This document shows, one piece after another, positions 1 through 7,636 of a stretch of 36,277 bases of DNA. The stretch's first letter is position 1. Each line of letters starts with the position of its first letter. Source of the stretch: Stenotrophomonas sp. UBA2124 (GTDB lineage: Bacteria; Pseudomonadota; Gammaproteobacteria; Xanthomonadales; Xanthomonadaceae); assembly GCA_002329155.1 (NCBI GenBank), contig DCXY01000047.1, positions 18,013-54,289 of the forward strand. Direction: 5' to 3'. Position numbers and translations under genes: made by a program. The notes beneath the pieces were generated by a model. The model saw nothing but the letters and a program-made list of their open reading frames with translations. It made no database searches and had not been told where the DNA came from.

Positions 1-207
1 GCCAACCGCCGCCTGGCCTTCGCCCGCCTGCGTGACAAGGAAGCCGTCGGCAACCTGTTCACCATCCTGGGCCCGCGCTACGCCAACCGTCCGGGTGGCT
101 ACCTGCGTCTGCTCAAGTGCGGCTTCCGCGCTGGCGACAACGCACCGATGGCCTACGTCGAGCTGGTTGACCGCCCGGCCGCCGTTGCCGAAGAAGTGGC
201 CGAGTAA
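1..207 (+). CDS. rplQ: 50S ribosomal protein L17, C-terminal part (cut by window edge)
   Basis: The frame is open from base 1 to a TAA and gives the last 68 residues of a ribosomal protein. It contains the L17 hallmarks LRDKEAVGNLF, ILGPRYANRPGGY and GFRAGDNAPMAYVEL. L17 is a structural protein of the large ribosomal subunit near the exit tunnel. In proteobacteria rplQ is the last gene of the alpha operon after rpoA, which fits the strong terminator that follows directly. The tail AAVAEEVAE is a short acidic extension. The start lies outside the window. Identification is certain from the conserved C-terminal core. Confidence 0.97.
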   Translation, partial: ANRRLAFARLRDKEAVGNLFTILGPRYANRPGGYLRLLKCGFRAGDNAPMAYVELVDRPAAVAEEVAE

Positions 208-243
208 TTCGCGCACTTCCATCCATCACTGGATGAAGCAGGA

Positions 244-265
244 GCCCGGCCTTGGCCGGGCTTTT
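244..265 (+). terminator. Rho-independent terminator after rplQ
   Basis: A perfect 8-bp GC stem (GCCCGGCC / GGCCGGGC) with a TT loop is followed by TTTT. It lies 36 bases after the rplQ stop and should end the ribosomal-protein operon before dsbB. Confidence 0.9.
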
Positions 266-358
266 GCGTTATGGCTCATGCAATCGCTTCATGATCGATG
301 TTGTGCGGTGCAGCTGGCGGGCTGCTACTCTTGCGGGAGTTTGAGTCGGGGTCAGCTG

Positions 359-874
359 ATGAATCCTTTGCGCTGGAGTTTCCGCGCCCAGTTCCTGGCC
401 GGTTTCCTGGTCTGTGCCGGGTTGCTGGGCTATGCGATCTACATGCAGATCGAGCAGGGCCTGGTGCCGTGCCCACTGTGCATCTACCAGCGCATCGCCT
501 TTGCTGCGCTCGGCGTGGTGTTCCTGCTGGGGGCGCTGCATGGGCCGCCCAGCCGTGGCGGGCGCGCCAGCTATGGCGTGTTGGCGCTGCTGGCCGCAGC
601 CGTGGGCGCCGGCATCGCAGGCCGCCACGTATACGTGCAGTTGTTGCCGAAGGAGCTGGGCAGCAGCTGTGGCCCGCCGCTGAGCTTCCTGGCCGAAACC
701 ATGGGCCCGCTGGAAGTCTTCCGCACCGTGCTGACCGGCACCGGTGACTGCGGCAACATCGACTGGACCTTCCTTGGCATGAGCATGCCGATGTGGAGCC
801 TGTTCTGGTTTGTGGTGCTGGGCCTGGGCGCGCTGTACGCCGGCCTGCGCGCGCGCAAGACGCGCCTGTTCTGA
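359..874 (+). CDS. dsbB: Disulfide bond formation protein B (DsbB)
   Basis: This 171-residue inner-membrane protein has four hydrophobic segments. DsbB re-oxidises periplasmic DsbA and passes the electrons to ubiquinone. Both redox pairs are visible: C38-P-L-C41 in the first periplasmic loop (VPCPLCIYQR) and C104/C131 in the second (SSCGPPLSF and GTGDCGNIDW). Length and topology match the family. The start ATG gives MNPLRWSFRA; the frame stays open upstream, but the upstream residues do not look like protein and would precede the first membrane segment. A weak GGGG ribosome site lies just before it. It follows the rplQ terminator and probably has its own promoter, though none is obvious. Its partner dsbA is not in the window. 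Confidence 0.95.
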   Translation: MNPLRWSFRAQFLAGFLVCAGLLGYAIYMQIEQGLVPCPLCIYQRIAFAALGVVFLLGALHGPPSRGGRASYGVLALLAAAVGAGIAGRHVYVQLLPKELGSSCGPPLSFLAETMGPLEVFRTVLTGTGDCGNIDWTFLGMSMPMWSLFWFVVLGLGALYAGLRARKTRLF

Positions 875-921
875 TTTCTCGGATTTCCCGAAACCGTATT
901 CCCCCAACGAGCTGGTAAGCC

Positions 922-2304
922 ATGAGCCTGTCCCCCGCATCGCCCTCCGTCGCCACCGATTCAACCTGGGCGCCGGACAGCTGGCGCGGGCGCACGGCGC
1001 TGCAGATGCCGGTTTACCCCGATGCGGGCGCATTGGACGCGGCGCTGGTGCAGCTGCGCCAGCTGCCACCGCTGGTGACCTCATGGGAAATCTTCGCGCT
1101 CAAGCAGCAGCTGGCCGATGCGCAGGAGGGCAGGCGCTTCCTGCTGCAGGGCGGTGACTGCGCGGAGAACTTCGCCGACTGTGAATCGGGCACCATCTCC
1201 AACCGGCTCAAGGTGCTGCTGCAGATGAGCCTGGTGCTGGTGCATGGCCTGCGCAAGCCGGTGATCCGGGTGGGCCGCTTCGCCGGCCAGTACGCCAAAC
1301 CGCGCTCGGCCGATACCGAGACGCGCGATGGGGTGACCCTGCCGAGCTACCGTGGTGACGTGATCAACGCGCCGGCCTTCACCGAGGCGGCGCGCGTGCC
1401 GGACCCGCAGCGCATGATCACCGCGCACTCGCGCTCGGCGCTGACCATGAACTTCGTGCGGGCGCTGATCGACGGCGGCTTCGCCGACCTGCATCACCCC
1501 GAGTACTGGAACCTGGCGTGGATGCATTGCTCGCCGCTGGCCGAGGAGTACCACGAGATGGTGGCCTCCATTGGCGACGCGGTGCGCTTCATGGAGACGC
1601 TGTCCGGGGCGCAGGTGCACAACCTCAACCGGGTGGATTTCTACACCTCGCATGAGGCGCTGCTGCTGCATTACGAGCAGGCATTGACCCGGCAGGTGCC
1701 GCGCCAGCATGGCTGGTTCAACCTGAGCACCCACTACCCGTGGATCGGCATGCGTACCGCGGCGCTGGATGGCGCGCATGTGGAGTACCTGCGCGGCGTG
1801 CGCAACCCCATTGCGATCAAGGTGGGGCCGTCGGTGCAGCCGGACCAGCTGCTGCGGCTGATGGACGTGCTGAATCCGGAGGACGAACCGGGCCGTCTGA
1901 GTTTCATCCATCGCATGGGGGCCACGCAGATTGCGGACAAGCTGCCGCCGCTGCTGGATGCGGTGAAACGCGATGGCCGCCGCGTGCTGTGGGTGTGCGA
2001 TGCCATGCATGGCAATACCGAGAGCACCAGCAATGGCTTCAAGACCCGTCGCTTCGACAACATCCGCAGTGAGGTGGAGCTGTCCTTCGACCTGCACGCC
2101 GCCGCCGGCACCCGCCTGGGTGGCGTGCACCTGGAGCTGACCGGCGAGGATGTCACCGAATGCACCGGTGGTGCGCGCGAGCTGACCGAGCGTGACCTGG
2201 AGCGCGCCTACCGTTCCACCGTGGACCCGCGACTGAACTACGAGCAGTCGCTGGAGATCGCCATGGCCATCGTGCGCAAGCAGGGCGGCAGTGCCGCGCC
2301 GTAA
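922..2304 (+). CDS. Class II 3-deoxy-7-phosphoheptulonate (DAHP) synthase
   Basis: This 460-residue enzyme condenses phosphoenolpyruvate and erythrose 4-phosphate, the first step of the shikimate pathway to aromatic amino acids. It belongs to the class II (plant/Mycobacterium) family, not the E. coli AroF/G/H class. Family signs are LLQGGDCAENF with the metal-ligand cysteine C80, RVGRFAGQYAKPRS, PHYPW-type STHYPWIG, IHRMGA, CDAMHGNTE, HLELTGEDVTEC and TVDPRLNYEQ. These supply the Cys/His/Glu/Asp metal ligands known in the mycobacterial enzyme. It is full length. The start ATG lies 47 bases after dsbB. Some xanthomonad annotations call it aroG or aroF; I leave the symbol blank because the classes are unrelated in detail. 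Feedback regulation cannot be read from the sequence. Confidence 0.95.
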   Translation: MSLSPASPSVATDSTWAPDSWRGRTALQMPVYPDAGALDAALVQLRQLPPLVTSWEIFALKQQLADAQEGRRFLLQGGDCAENFADCESGTISNRLKVLLQMSLVLVHGLRKPVIRVGRFAGQYAKPRSADTETRDGVTLPSYRGDVINAPAFTEAARVPDPQRMITAHSRSALTMNFVRALIDGGFADLHHPEYWNLAWMHCSPLAEEYHEMVASIGDAVRFMETLSGAQVHNLNRVDFYTSHEALLLHYEQALTRQVPRQHGWFNLSTHYPWIGMRTAALDGAHVEYLRGVRNPIAIKVGPSVQPDQLLRLMDVLNPEDEPGRLSFIHRMGATQIADKLPPLLDAVKRDGRRVLWVCDAMHGNTESTSNGFKTRRFDNIRSEVELSFDLHAAAGTRLGGVHLELTGEDVTECTGGARELTERDLERAYRSTVDPRLNYEQSLEIAMAIVRKQGGSAAP

Positions 2305-2357
2305 GCGCCGGCACAGGCCTGCCCAGGCCTAGCCGGGCAGGGTGGTGGCATGTGAAC

Positions 2358-2385
2358 GAAGAAGGCGCCTTGCGGCGCCTTCTTC
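2358..2385. terminator. Bidirectional terminator between DAHP synthase and tdh
   Basis: A perfect 12-bp inverted repeat (GAAGAAGGCGCC / GGCGCCTTCTTC) surrounds a TTGC loop. The TTCTTC side gives a pyrimidine-rich tail in each direction. It sits between two converging genes and can serve both. Confidence 0.88.
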
Positions 2386-2408
2386 ATCTGCGGAGCGTGT
2401 GGTGGAAC

Positions 2409-3443
2409 TCAGTTCCAGCTCAGCACGACCTTGCCGGCCTTGCCCTGTTCCATCAGGTCGAAACCTTCCTGGAAACGCTCCACCGGCAGCTGGTGGGTGA
2501 GCACCTTGCCCAGCGGGAAACCGGACAGCACCAGCTGGGTCATCTTGTACCAGGTCTCGTACATCTTGCGGCCGTAGATGCCCTGCACGGTGAGGCCCTT
2601 GAAGATGATCTTGTCCCAGTCGCAGCCGGCGCCCTTGGGCATGATGCCGAGCATGGCGATCTTGCCGCCGTGGTACATGCAGTCGAGCATGTCGTTGAAG
2701 GCGCGCGGGTTGCCGCTCATTTCCAGACCCACGTCGAAGCCTTCCATGTGCAGGTCGGCCATCACATCCTTCAGCGACTGGTTGGCGACGTTGACCACGC
2801 GGGTGGCGCCCATGTCGGCGGCCAGCTTCAGGCGGAAATCATTGACGTCGGTGACTACCACGTTGCGTGCGCCGATGTGCTTGCAGATGCCGGCGGCGAT
2901 GATGCCGATGGGGCCGGCGCCGGTGATCAGCACGTCCTCGCCGATCACGTCGAACTCCAGCGCGCAGTGCGCGGCGTTGCCGTAGGGGTCGAAGAAGGCG
3001 GCCAGCTCGGAGGGAATCTGGTCGGGGATGGGCCACAGGTTGCTGGCCGGCATCACCATGTATTCGGCGAAGGCGCCGTTGACGTTGACGCCGATGCCGA
3101 CGGTGTTCGGGCACAGGTGCGGGCGGCCGCCACGGCAGTTGCGGCAGTGGCCACAGACGATGTGGCCTTCGGCCGACACGCGCTGGCCGATGTCATAGCC
3201 GGTCACGGCCGAGCCCAGCGCGGCGATGCGGCCCACGAATTCGTGGCCGATGGTCAGGCCCGGCTTGATGGTGCGCTGGCTCCAGTCGTCCCACAGGTAG
3301 ATGTGCAGGTCGGTGCCGCAGATGGCGGTCTTTTCCAGCTTGATCAGCACTTCGTTCGGGCCGGGCGTGGGCACGGGCACCTCTTCCATCCAGATGCCCT
3401 TGCCCGCTTCGCGCTTGACCAGCGCCTTCATCGTCTGTGCCAT
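2409..3443 (-). CDS. tdh: L-threonine 3-dehydrogenase
   Basis: This 344-residue zinc-dependent, NAD-linked medium-chain dehydrogenase oxidises L-threonine to 2-amino-3-ketobutyrate. The N-terminal catalytic domain has C42 and H67-E68 as zinc ligands (ICGTDLHIY, IGHEFVG) and the structural-zinc cysteines C97, C100, C103 and C111. The Rossmann part carries GAGPIG. The sequence is close to E. coli Tdh throughout, including NVNGAFAEYMV and FFDPYGNAAHCALEFD. A second start four codons in (MKALVKREAG) matches the usual family N terminus; neither start has a strong ribosome site. The usual partner kbl (2-amino-3-ketobutyrate CoA ligase) is not adjacent. A TATAAT box lies 33 bases upstream. Confidence 0.95.
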   Translation of the reverse strand: MAQTMKALVKREAGKGIWMEEVPVPTPGPNEVLIKLEKTAICGTDLHIYLWDDWSQRTIKPGLTIGHEFVGRIAALGSAVTGYDIGQRVSAEGHIVCGHCRNCRGGRPHLCPNTVGIGVNVNGAFAEYMVMPASNLWPIPDQIPSELAAFFDPYGNAAHCALEFDVIGEDVLITGAGPIGIIAAGICKHIGARNVVVTDVNDFRLKLAADMGATRVVNVANQSLKDVMADLHMEGFDVGLEMSGNPRAFNDMLDCMYHGGKIAMLGIMPKGAGCDWDKIIFKGLTVQGIYGRKMYETWYKMTQLVLSGFPLGKVLTHQLPVERFQEGFDLMEQGKAGKVVLSWN

Positions 3444-3475
3444 TGCAGGAAAACCGCTGTGTGTAGAGAGGGCCG

Positions 3476-3481
3476 ATTATA
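3476..3481 (-). promoter_or_regulatory. Candidate -10 box for tdh
   Basis: On the minus strand the sequence CATATAATCGG holds a full TATAAT 33 bases before the tdh start. No convincing -35 box is found at 16-18 bases. The divergent S46 peptidase has a similar word, TACAAT, at 3544-3549, 29 bases before its ATG. Confidence 0.4.
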
Positions 3482-3543
3482 TGCTTTCAGGCGTAACCGC
3501 CCGGTACTGACCGATGGCAGGGGAAGATGACGGTTACAACCGC

Positions 3544-3549
3544 TACAAT
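3544..3549 (+). promoter_or_regulatory. Candidate -10 box for the S46 peptidase
   Basis: TACAAT within GCTACAATCGGC, 29 bases before the ATG. There is no clear -35 box. It is judged only by match to the -10 consensus and by position. Confidence 0.3.
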
Positions 3550-3578
3550 CGGCTGAATCCATTCAGTGGGGCTGATCC

Positions 3579-5744
3579 ATGCGTTTGAATCTTCTCGCTT
3601 TTTCCATCGTCGCCGGGCTTGGCCTGGCACACACCGCGCAGGCCGCCGAGGGCATGTGGGTGCCGCAGCAGCTGCCCGAGATTGCCGGCCCGCTGAAGAA
3701 GGCAGGCCTGAAGCTGGACCCGCAGCAGCTGGCCAACCTCACCGGTGACCCGATGGGCGCGGTGGTCGCGCTGGGCGGCTGCACCGCCAGCTTCGTGTCG
3801 CCGCAGGGCCTGGTGGTCACCAACCACCACTGCGCCTACGGTGCCATCCAGCTCAACTCCACCGCCGAGAAGAACCTGATCAAGGACGGCTTCAACGCGC
3901 CGACCTTCAAGGACGAGCTCAGCGCCGGCCCGAACGCGCGCGTCTATGTGCTGGATGACATCACCGACGTCACCGCGCAGGTGAAGGCCGCCATTGCCGG
4001 TGCCGGCAGCGACCCGCTCAAGCGCACCGAAGCGGTGGAAACGCTGGAGAAGAAGCTCATTGCCGAGTGCGAGGCCGACGACGCCTACAGCTGCACCTTC
4101 TACAGCTTCTCCGGCGGCAACACCTACCGCCTGTTCAAGAACATGGAAATCAAGGACGTGCGCCTGGCCTATGCGCCCCCGGGCAGCGTGGGCAAGTTTG
4201 GTGGCGACATCGACAACTGGATGTGGCCGCGCCACACCGGCGACTTCGCCTTCTACCGCGCCTACGTGGGCAAGGACGGCAAGCCGGCGGCATTCTCGGC
4301 CGACAACGTGCCGTACCAGCCCAAGCACTGGCTGAAGCTGGCCAACCAGCCGCTGGGCGAGGGCGATTTCGTGATGGTGGCCGGCTACCCGGGCCGCACC
4401 GACCGCTATGCGCTGGTGAGCGAGTTCGAGAACACCGCCAACTGGAGCTACCCGACCGTCGCCAAGGCCTACAAGGACCAGATTGCGCTGGTGGAAGCGG
4501 CCAGCAAGGACAACCAGGACATCGCGGTGAAGTACGCCGCCAGCATGGCCGGCTGGAACAACACCAGCAAGAATTTCGACGGCCAGCTCGACGGCTTCAA
4601 GCGCAACAACGTGCTGGCGCACAAGCAGAAGGAAGAGGCCGCGGTGCTGGAATGGCTGCGCGGCCAGGGCGATGCCGGCAAGCCGGCGCTGGACGCCTGG
4701 ACCCACCTGCAGTCGCTGGGTGAGCAGTCGCGCAAGACCCAGGCCCGCGACATGGACCTGGGCATGCTCAACCGCACCGGCACCCTGGGCACTGCCGTGC
4801 GCCTGTACCGCCTTGCCATCGAAAAGGCCAAGCCGGATGCGCAGCGCGAAGAGGGCTACCAGGAACGCGACCTGCCGGCCATCGAAGGCGGCCTGAAGCA
4901 GATGGATCGCCGCTACGTGGCAGCGATGGACCGCCAGTTCCAAAACTACTGGCTGCAGCAGTACGTGCAGCTGCCGGCCGCTGAGCGCCTGCCGGCGTTC
5001 GACAAGTGGCTGGGTGGCGACGACAAGGCGGCGGTGGATGCCGCGGTTGCGCGTCTGGACGGCACCAAGTTGGGCAGCCTGGAAGAGCGCATGAAGTGGT
5101 TCAAGGCCGACAAGGCCGCGTTCGAGGCCAGCAAGGACCCGGCCATCCAGTACGCGGTGGCGGTGATGCCGGCGCTGCTGGACATCGAACACCAGCGCAA
5201 GGTGCGCATGGGCGAGGAACTGGTGGCGCGCCCGCTGTTCCTGCAGGCCATTGCCGACTACAAGAAGAGCAAAAACGAGTTCATCTACCCGGATGCCAAC
5301 CTCTCCCTGCGCATCACCTTCGGCAACGTGAAGGGCTACACCGGTCTGGACGGCAAGGTGCAGCCGGCCTTCACCGATGTGGAAGGCGTGGTGGCCAAGG
5401 AAACCGGCAAGGATCCGTTTGATTCGCCGAAGGAGCTGATCGAGGCGGTCAAGGCCAAGCGTTACGGCGGCTTCGAGGACAAGCGCCTGGGCACCGTGCC
5501 GGTGGACTTCCTGTCCGACCTGGACATCACCGGCGGCAACTCCGGCTCGCCGGTGCTGGACGCGCATGGCCGCCTGGTTGGCCTGGCGTTCGACGGCATC
5601 TGGGAGTCGGTGGCCAGCAACTGGGTGTTCGACCCGGTGATGACCCGCATGATCTCGGTGGATCAGCGTTACATGCGCTGGATCATGCAGGAAGTGGCGC
5701 CGGCGCCGCAGCTGCTGAAGGAGCTGGACGCCGCTTCCAAATAA
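3579..5744 (+). CDS. S46 family periplasmic dipeptidyl-peptidase (DAP BII / DPP7 type)
   Basis: This 721-residue exported serine peptidase removes dipeptides from peptide N termini. Residues 1-22 are a clear signal peptide ending AHTAQAAEG. The trypsin-like catalytic triad is H84 (TNHHCAYG), D222 (RHTGDFAFYR) and S655 (GGNSGSPV). Each is two residues below the His86/Asp224/Ser657 triad of Pseudoxanthomonas DAP BII, so the alignment is nearly gap-free. Position Ser+18 is Gly673 (AFDGIWE); the acid-specific DPP11 group has Arg there, so a preference for hydrophobic P1 residues is expected. It stands alone between divergent tdh and a strong terminator. It probably lets the cell use peptides as carbon and nitrogen, as known for non-fermenters of this family. 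Confidence 0.95.
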   Translation: MRLNLLAFSIVAGLGLAHTAQAAEGMWVPQQLPEIAGPLKKAGLKLDPQQLANLTGDPMGAVVALGGCTASFVSPQGLVVTNHHCAYGAIQLNSTAEKNLIKDGFNAPTFKDELSAGPNARVYVLDDITDVTAQVKAAIAGAGSDPLKRTEAVETLEKKLIAECEADDAYSCTFYSFSGGNTYRLFKNMEIKDVRLAYAPPGSVGKFGGDIDNWMWPRHTGDFAFYRAYVGKDGKPAAFSADNVPYQPKHWLKLANQPLGEGDFVMVAGYPGRTDRYALVSEFENTANWSYPTVAKAYKDQIALVEAASKDNQDIAVKYAASMAGWNNTSKNFDGQLDGFKRNNVLAHKQKEEAAVLEWLRGQGDAGKPALDAWTHLQSLGEQSRKTQARDMDLGMLNRTGTLGTAVRLYRLAIEKAKPDAQREEGYQERDLPAIEGGLKQMDRRYVAAMDRQFQNYWLQQYVQLPAAERLPAFDKWLGGDDKAAVDAAVARLDGTKLGSLEERMKWFKADKAAFEASKDPAIQYAVAVMPALLDIEHQRKVRMGEELVARPLFLQAIADYKKSKNEFIYPDANLSLRITFGNVKGYTGLDGKVQPAFTDVEGVVAKETGKDPFDSPKELIEAVKAKRYGGFEDKRLGTVPVDFLSDLDITGGNSGSPVLDAHGRLVGLAFDGIWESVASNWVFDPVMTRMISVDQRYMRWIMQEVAPAPQLLKELDAASK

Positions 5745-5763
5745 TCACGGGAGCGTTGTTCAA

Positions 5764-5799
5764 GCAGAAGCCCGGGCGCGGAATCGCCCGGGCTTCTGC
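5764..5799. terminator. Strong hairpin terminator after the S46 peptidase
   Basis: A perfect 15-bp stem (GCAGAAGCCCGGGCG / CGCCCGGGCTTCTGC) with a 6-base loop begins 19 bases after the stop codon. It faces a converging gene, so it may work in both directions; the run of T after it is poor. Confidence 0.8.
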
Positions 5800-5862
5800 G
5801 TTCTGCACAAAGTGGAAGGTGCGCAGCGGAATGTGTGCGTGGAGGCTGCGGGTGTTGTCTGC

Positions 5863-5886
5863 ACGCAAACGCAAACGCAAACGCAA
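5863..5886 (-). repeat. Four tandem copies of a hexamer (ACGCAA / TTGCGT)
   Basis: Four exact head-to-tail copies of ACGCAA lie between the stop codon of the minus-strand TonB-like gene and the S46 terminator. On the minus strand they start three bases after the TGA and would read Arg-Leu repeats if the stop were passed. Because the unit is six bases, slippage would not shift the frame. Confidence 0.95.
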
Positions 5887-5889
5887 ACG

Positions 5890-6759
5890 TCAGCGGTACG
5901 GCCCGGGCCCGCGCCAGAGCAGCTCGCCGTAGCGGTAGACGAACATCACGATGACGTAGTCACGCGCATCACCGGTGGCGGTCAGCTCGGGCGAATCCGG
6001 CGGCAGCATGCGGCACTTGCTGGAACCGCGACGCAGCGCCACCTCGGCAGGGCAGACCATCACATGGCGGGTGCCGGGCAGTGGAATCCACAGCTCCTTC
6101 ATGCCCTGGTCCATCCGCGCGCGCAGCTTCTCCTCGCTGAGCAGGTCGTAGACGATCTGGAAGCCGCCCACTTCCATGGCCGGCTCGCCACCGCTGCGGT
6201 CGATGCGGTTGCCGCTGTTGTTGCCCTGGCCGGCCGAGCGGCCCATGTCGTCGGGGTTGGCAGGTGTGTCCAGCATGCCGGGCGGGCGTCCGGTCCAGGT
6301 CTGCGGGCGGCGCTGGGTCGATGACGCGGCGGGCGCGGCGGCCGGTGAGCGGACCGGTGGCGCCTGCACTTCGGGTGGTGTCTGCTGCGCCTGTTCCTGC
6401 TCGGGCTCGCTGGGTGGCTCGATATAGCGGGCCTCGGGCACGGGCTTGCGGTTGTCGGCGCGGCGCTGCACGACAGGCCGCTTGGGCGCCTGCGTGCGCG
6501 GCGTGGTGCTGGGCTTCTGCTGGGGCGGCACCTGCAGGGTTTCCGGCGATGGCGGTGCTTCGCCCACGAAATCGACCTTGACCCGGCCGCCACCGGACGC
6601 GCCATCCGGGTTGGATATCACCGGCGGGTTGGAATGCAGCAGGAGCAGCAGCAACAACAGGTGCAGCAGCACGCTGATCAGCGCCGCAGCCCAGGGGTCG
6701 CGGCGTTCATCGTGGAGCTTGGGACCGCTCTGCTTTGAAGATGGGGAGGCGCTGCTCAT
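5890..6759 (-). CDS. Membrane-anchored, proline-rich TonB-like protein, unknown function
   Basis: This 289-residue protein has a short cytoplasmic tail, one membrane helix at about 24-42 (ISVLLHLLLLLLLLHS), a long Pro/Gln/Arg-rich stretch at about 65-160, and a folded C-terminal part at about 195-289 with cysteines C236 and C249. The helix has Ser29-x3-His33, the spacing of the conserved Ser/His pair in TonB helices that contact ExbB-ExbD. The C-terminal part does not look like the normal TonB C-terminal domain. I infer an inner-membrane protein reaching into the periplasm, possibly driven by an ExbBD- or TolQR-like motor. No partner gene is adjacent on its strand. Start: the ATG at the end of the open frame. 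The substrate is unknown. Confidence 0.75.
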   Translation of the reverse strand: MSSASPSSKQSGPKLHDERRDPWAAALISVLLHLLLLLLLLHSNPPVISNPDGASGGGRVKVDFVGEAPPSPETLQVPPQQKPSTTPRTQAPKRPVVQRRADNRKPVPEARYIEPPSEPEQEQAQQTPPEVQAPPVRSPAAAPAASSTQRRPQTWTGRPPGMLDTPANPDDMGRSAGQGNNSGNRIDRSGGEPAMEVGGFQIVYDLLSEEKLRARMDQGMKELWIPLPGTRHVMVCPAEVALRRGSSKCRMLPPDSPELTATGDARDYVIVMFVYRYGELLWRGPGPYR

Positions 6760-6991
6760 GCCGCAGGGGAGAGGGCGTGGAAGTTGCTGGCCCTTGTGCG
6801 GACGTCACACCGTGCCACCGATAGGGAGCCGGTATGGTAACGCCCGCCCATGCCCGGCGTGTAACCCCCGCTGGCGGCACGCTCAGTATCCGTATCGGTG
6901 GCAACCGAAGGCGGCTTTGTCGCATGGGCGGGCTATCATGCATGCCCCGCCGCATTCACCTGGCGCTCCCACACCTCATTGGAATTGCAGC

Positions 6992-7636
6992 ATGCGCATC
7001 CTGCTTGCCCGTCACGGCGAAACGCCGTGGAACGCCGAAGGCCGCTACCAGGGCCAGATCGACATTCCCCTTTCGCCGGTGGGCGAAGCCCAGGCCAAGG
7101 CATTGGGCAAGCGCCTGGCCGGCGTGGAGATCACCCGCGCGGTGGCCTCGCCGCTGAGCCGTGCGCAGAGCACCGCCAAGGCCGCGCTGGGCAGCAAGCG
7201 CGAGAGCATGCTGCTGACCGAGCCGGACCTGCAGGAAATCGCCCATGGTGAATGGGAAGGTCTGCTGGCCAGCGAAATCAACGACAAGGACCCGGCCCGC
7301 CTGCAGGCATGGCGCGAAGAACCCGATACCGTGCTGATGCCCGGCGGCGAATCGCTGCGCCAGGTGCTGGACCGCAGCTGGCGCGGCCTGGCCAAGGCCA
7401 GCGAAGGCCTTGGCGAACAGGACACCCTGCTGGTGGTCGCGCATGACGCGGTGAACCGGGTGATCCTGTGCCGCGTGCTGGGCCTGCCGATCAGCAAGCT
7501 GTGGACCTTCCGCCAGGCACCGACCACGCTGAACCTGTTGGAAGGCCCGGACATCGACAACCTGGAAGTGGTGCGCCTGAACGACTGCGCCCACCACACC
7601 CCGTTCTTCGGCGAAGCCAAGCACCGCGCCCTGTAA
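6992..7636 (+). CDS. Histidine phosphatase family protein (phosphoglycerate mutase-like)
   Basis: This 214-residue cytoplasmic protein is of the RHG histidine-phosphatase superfamily. The phosphate-accepting H8 lies in LLARHGETPWN, and the second catalytic histidine is H151 in VVAHDAVNR. Also present are SPLSRAQSTA and the acid-region motif EIAHGEWEG. Such proteins are often labelled GpmB or CobC, but the sequence does not settle the substrate; a phosphatase is likelier than a mutase. The frame is open upstream, but MRILLARHGE is the natural family start. The stop overlaps the next start by one base (TAATG), so the next gene is likely co-translated. Nothing nearby suggests cobalamin synthesis. 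Confidence 0.88.
   Translation: MRILLARHGETPWNAEGRYQGQIDIPLSPVGEAQAKALGKRLAGVEITRAVASPLSRAQSTAKAALGSKRESMLLTEPDLQEIAHGEWEGLLASEINDKDPARLQAWREEPDTVLMPGGESLRQVLDRSWRGLAKASEGLGEQDTLLVVAHDAVNRVILCRVLGLPISKLWTFRQAPTTLNLLEGPDIDNLEVVRLNDCAHHTPFFGEAKHRAL

Noticed and set aside
3543..5567. A 674-codon minus-strand frame over the S46 peptidase
   Set aside because: Shadow; the plus strand has a signal peptide and a complete catalytic triad.
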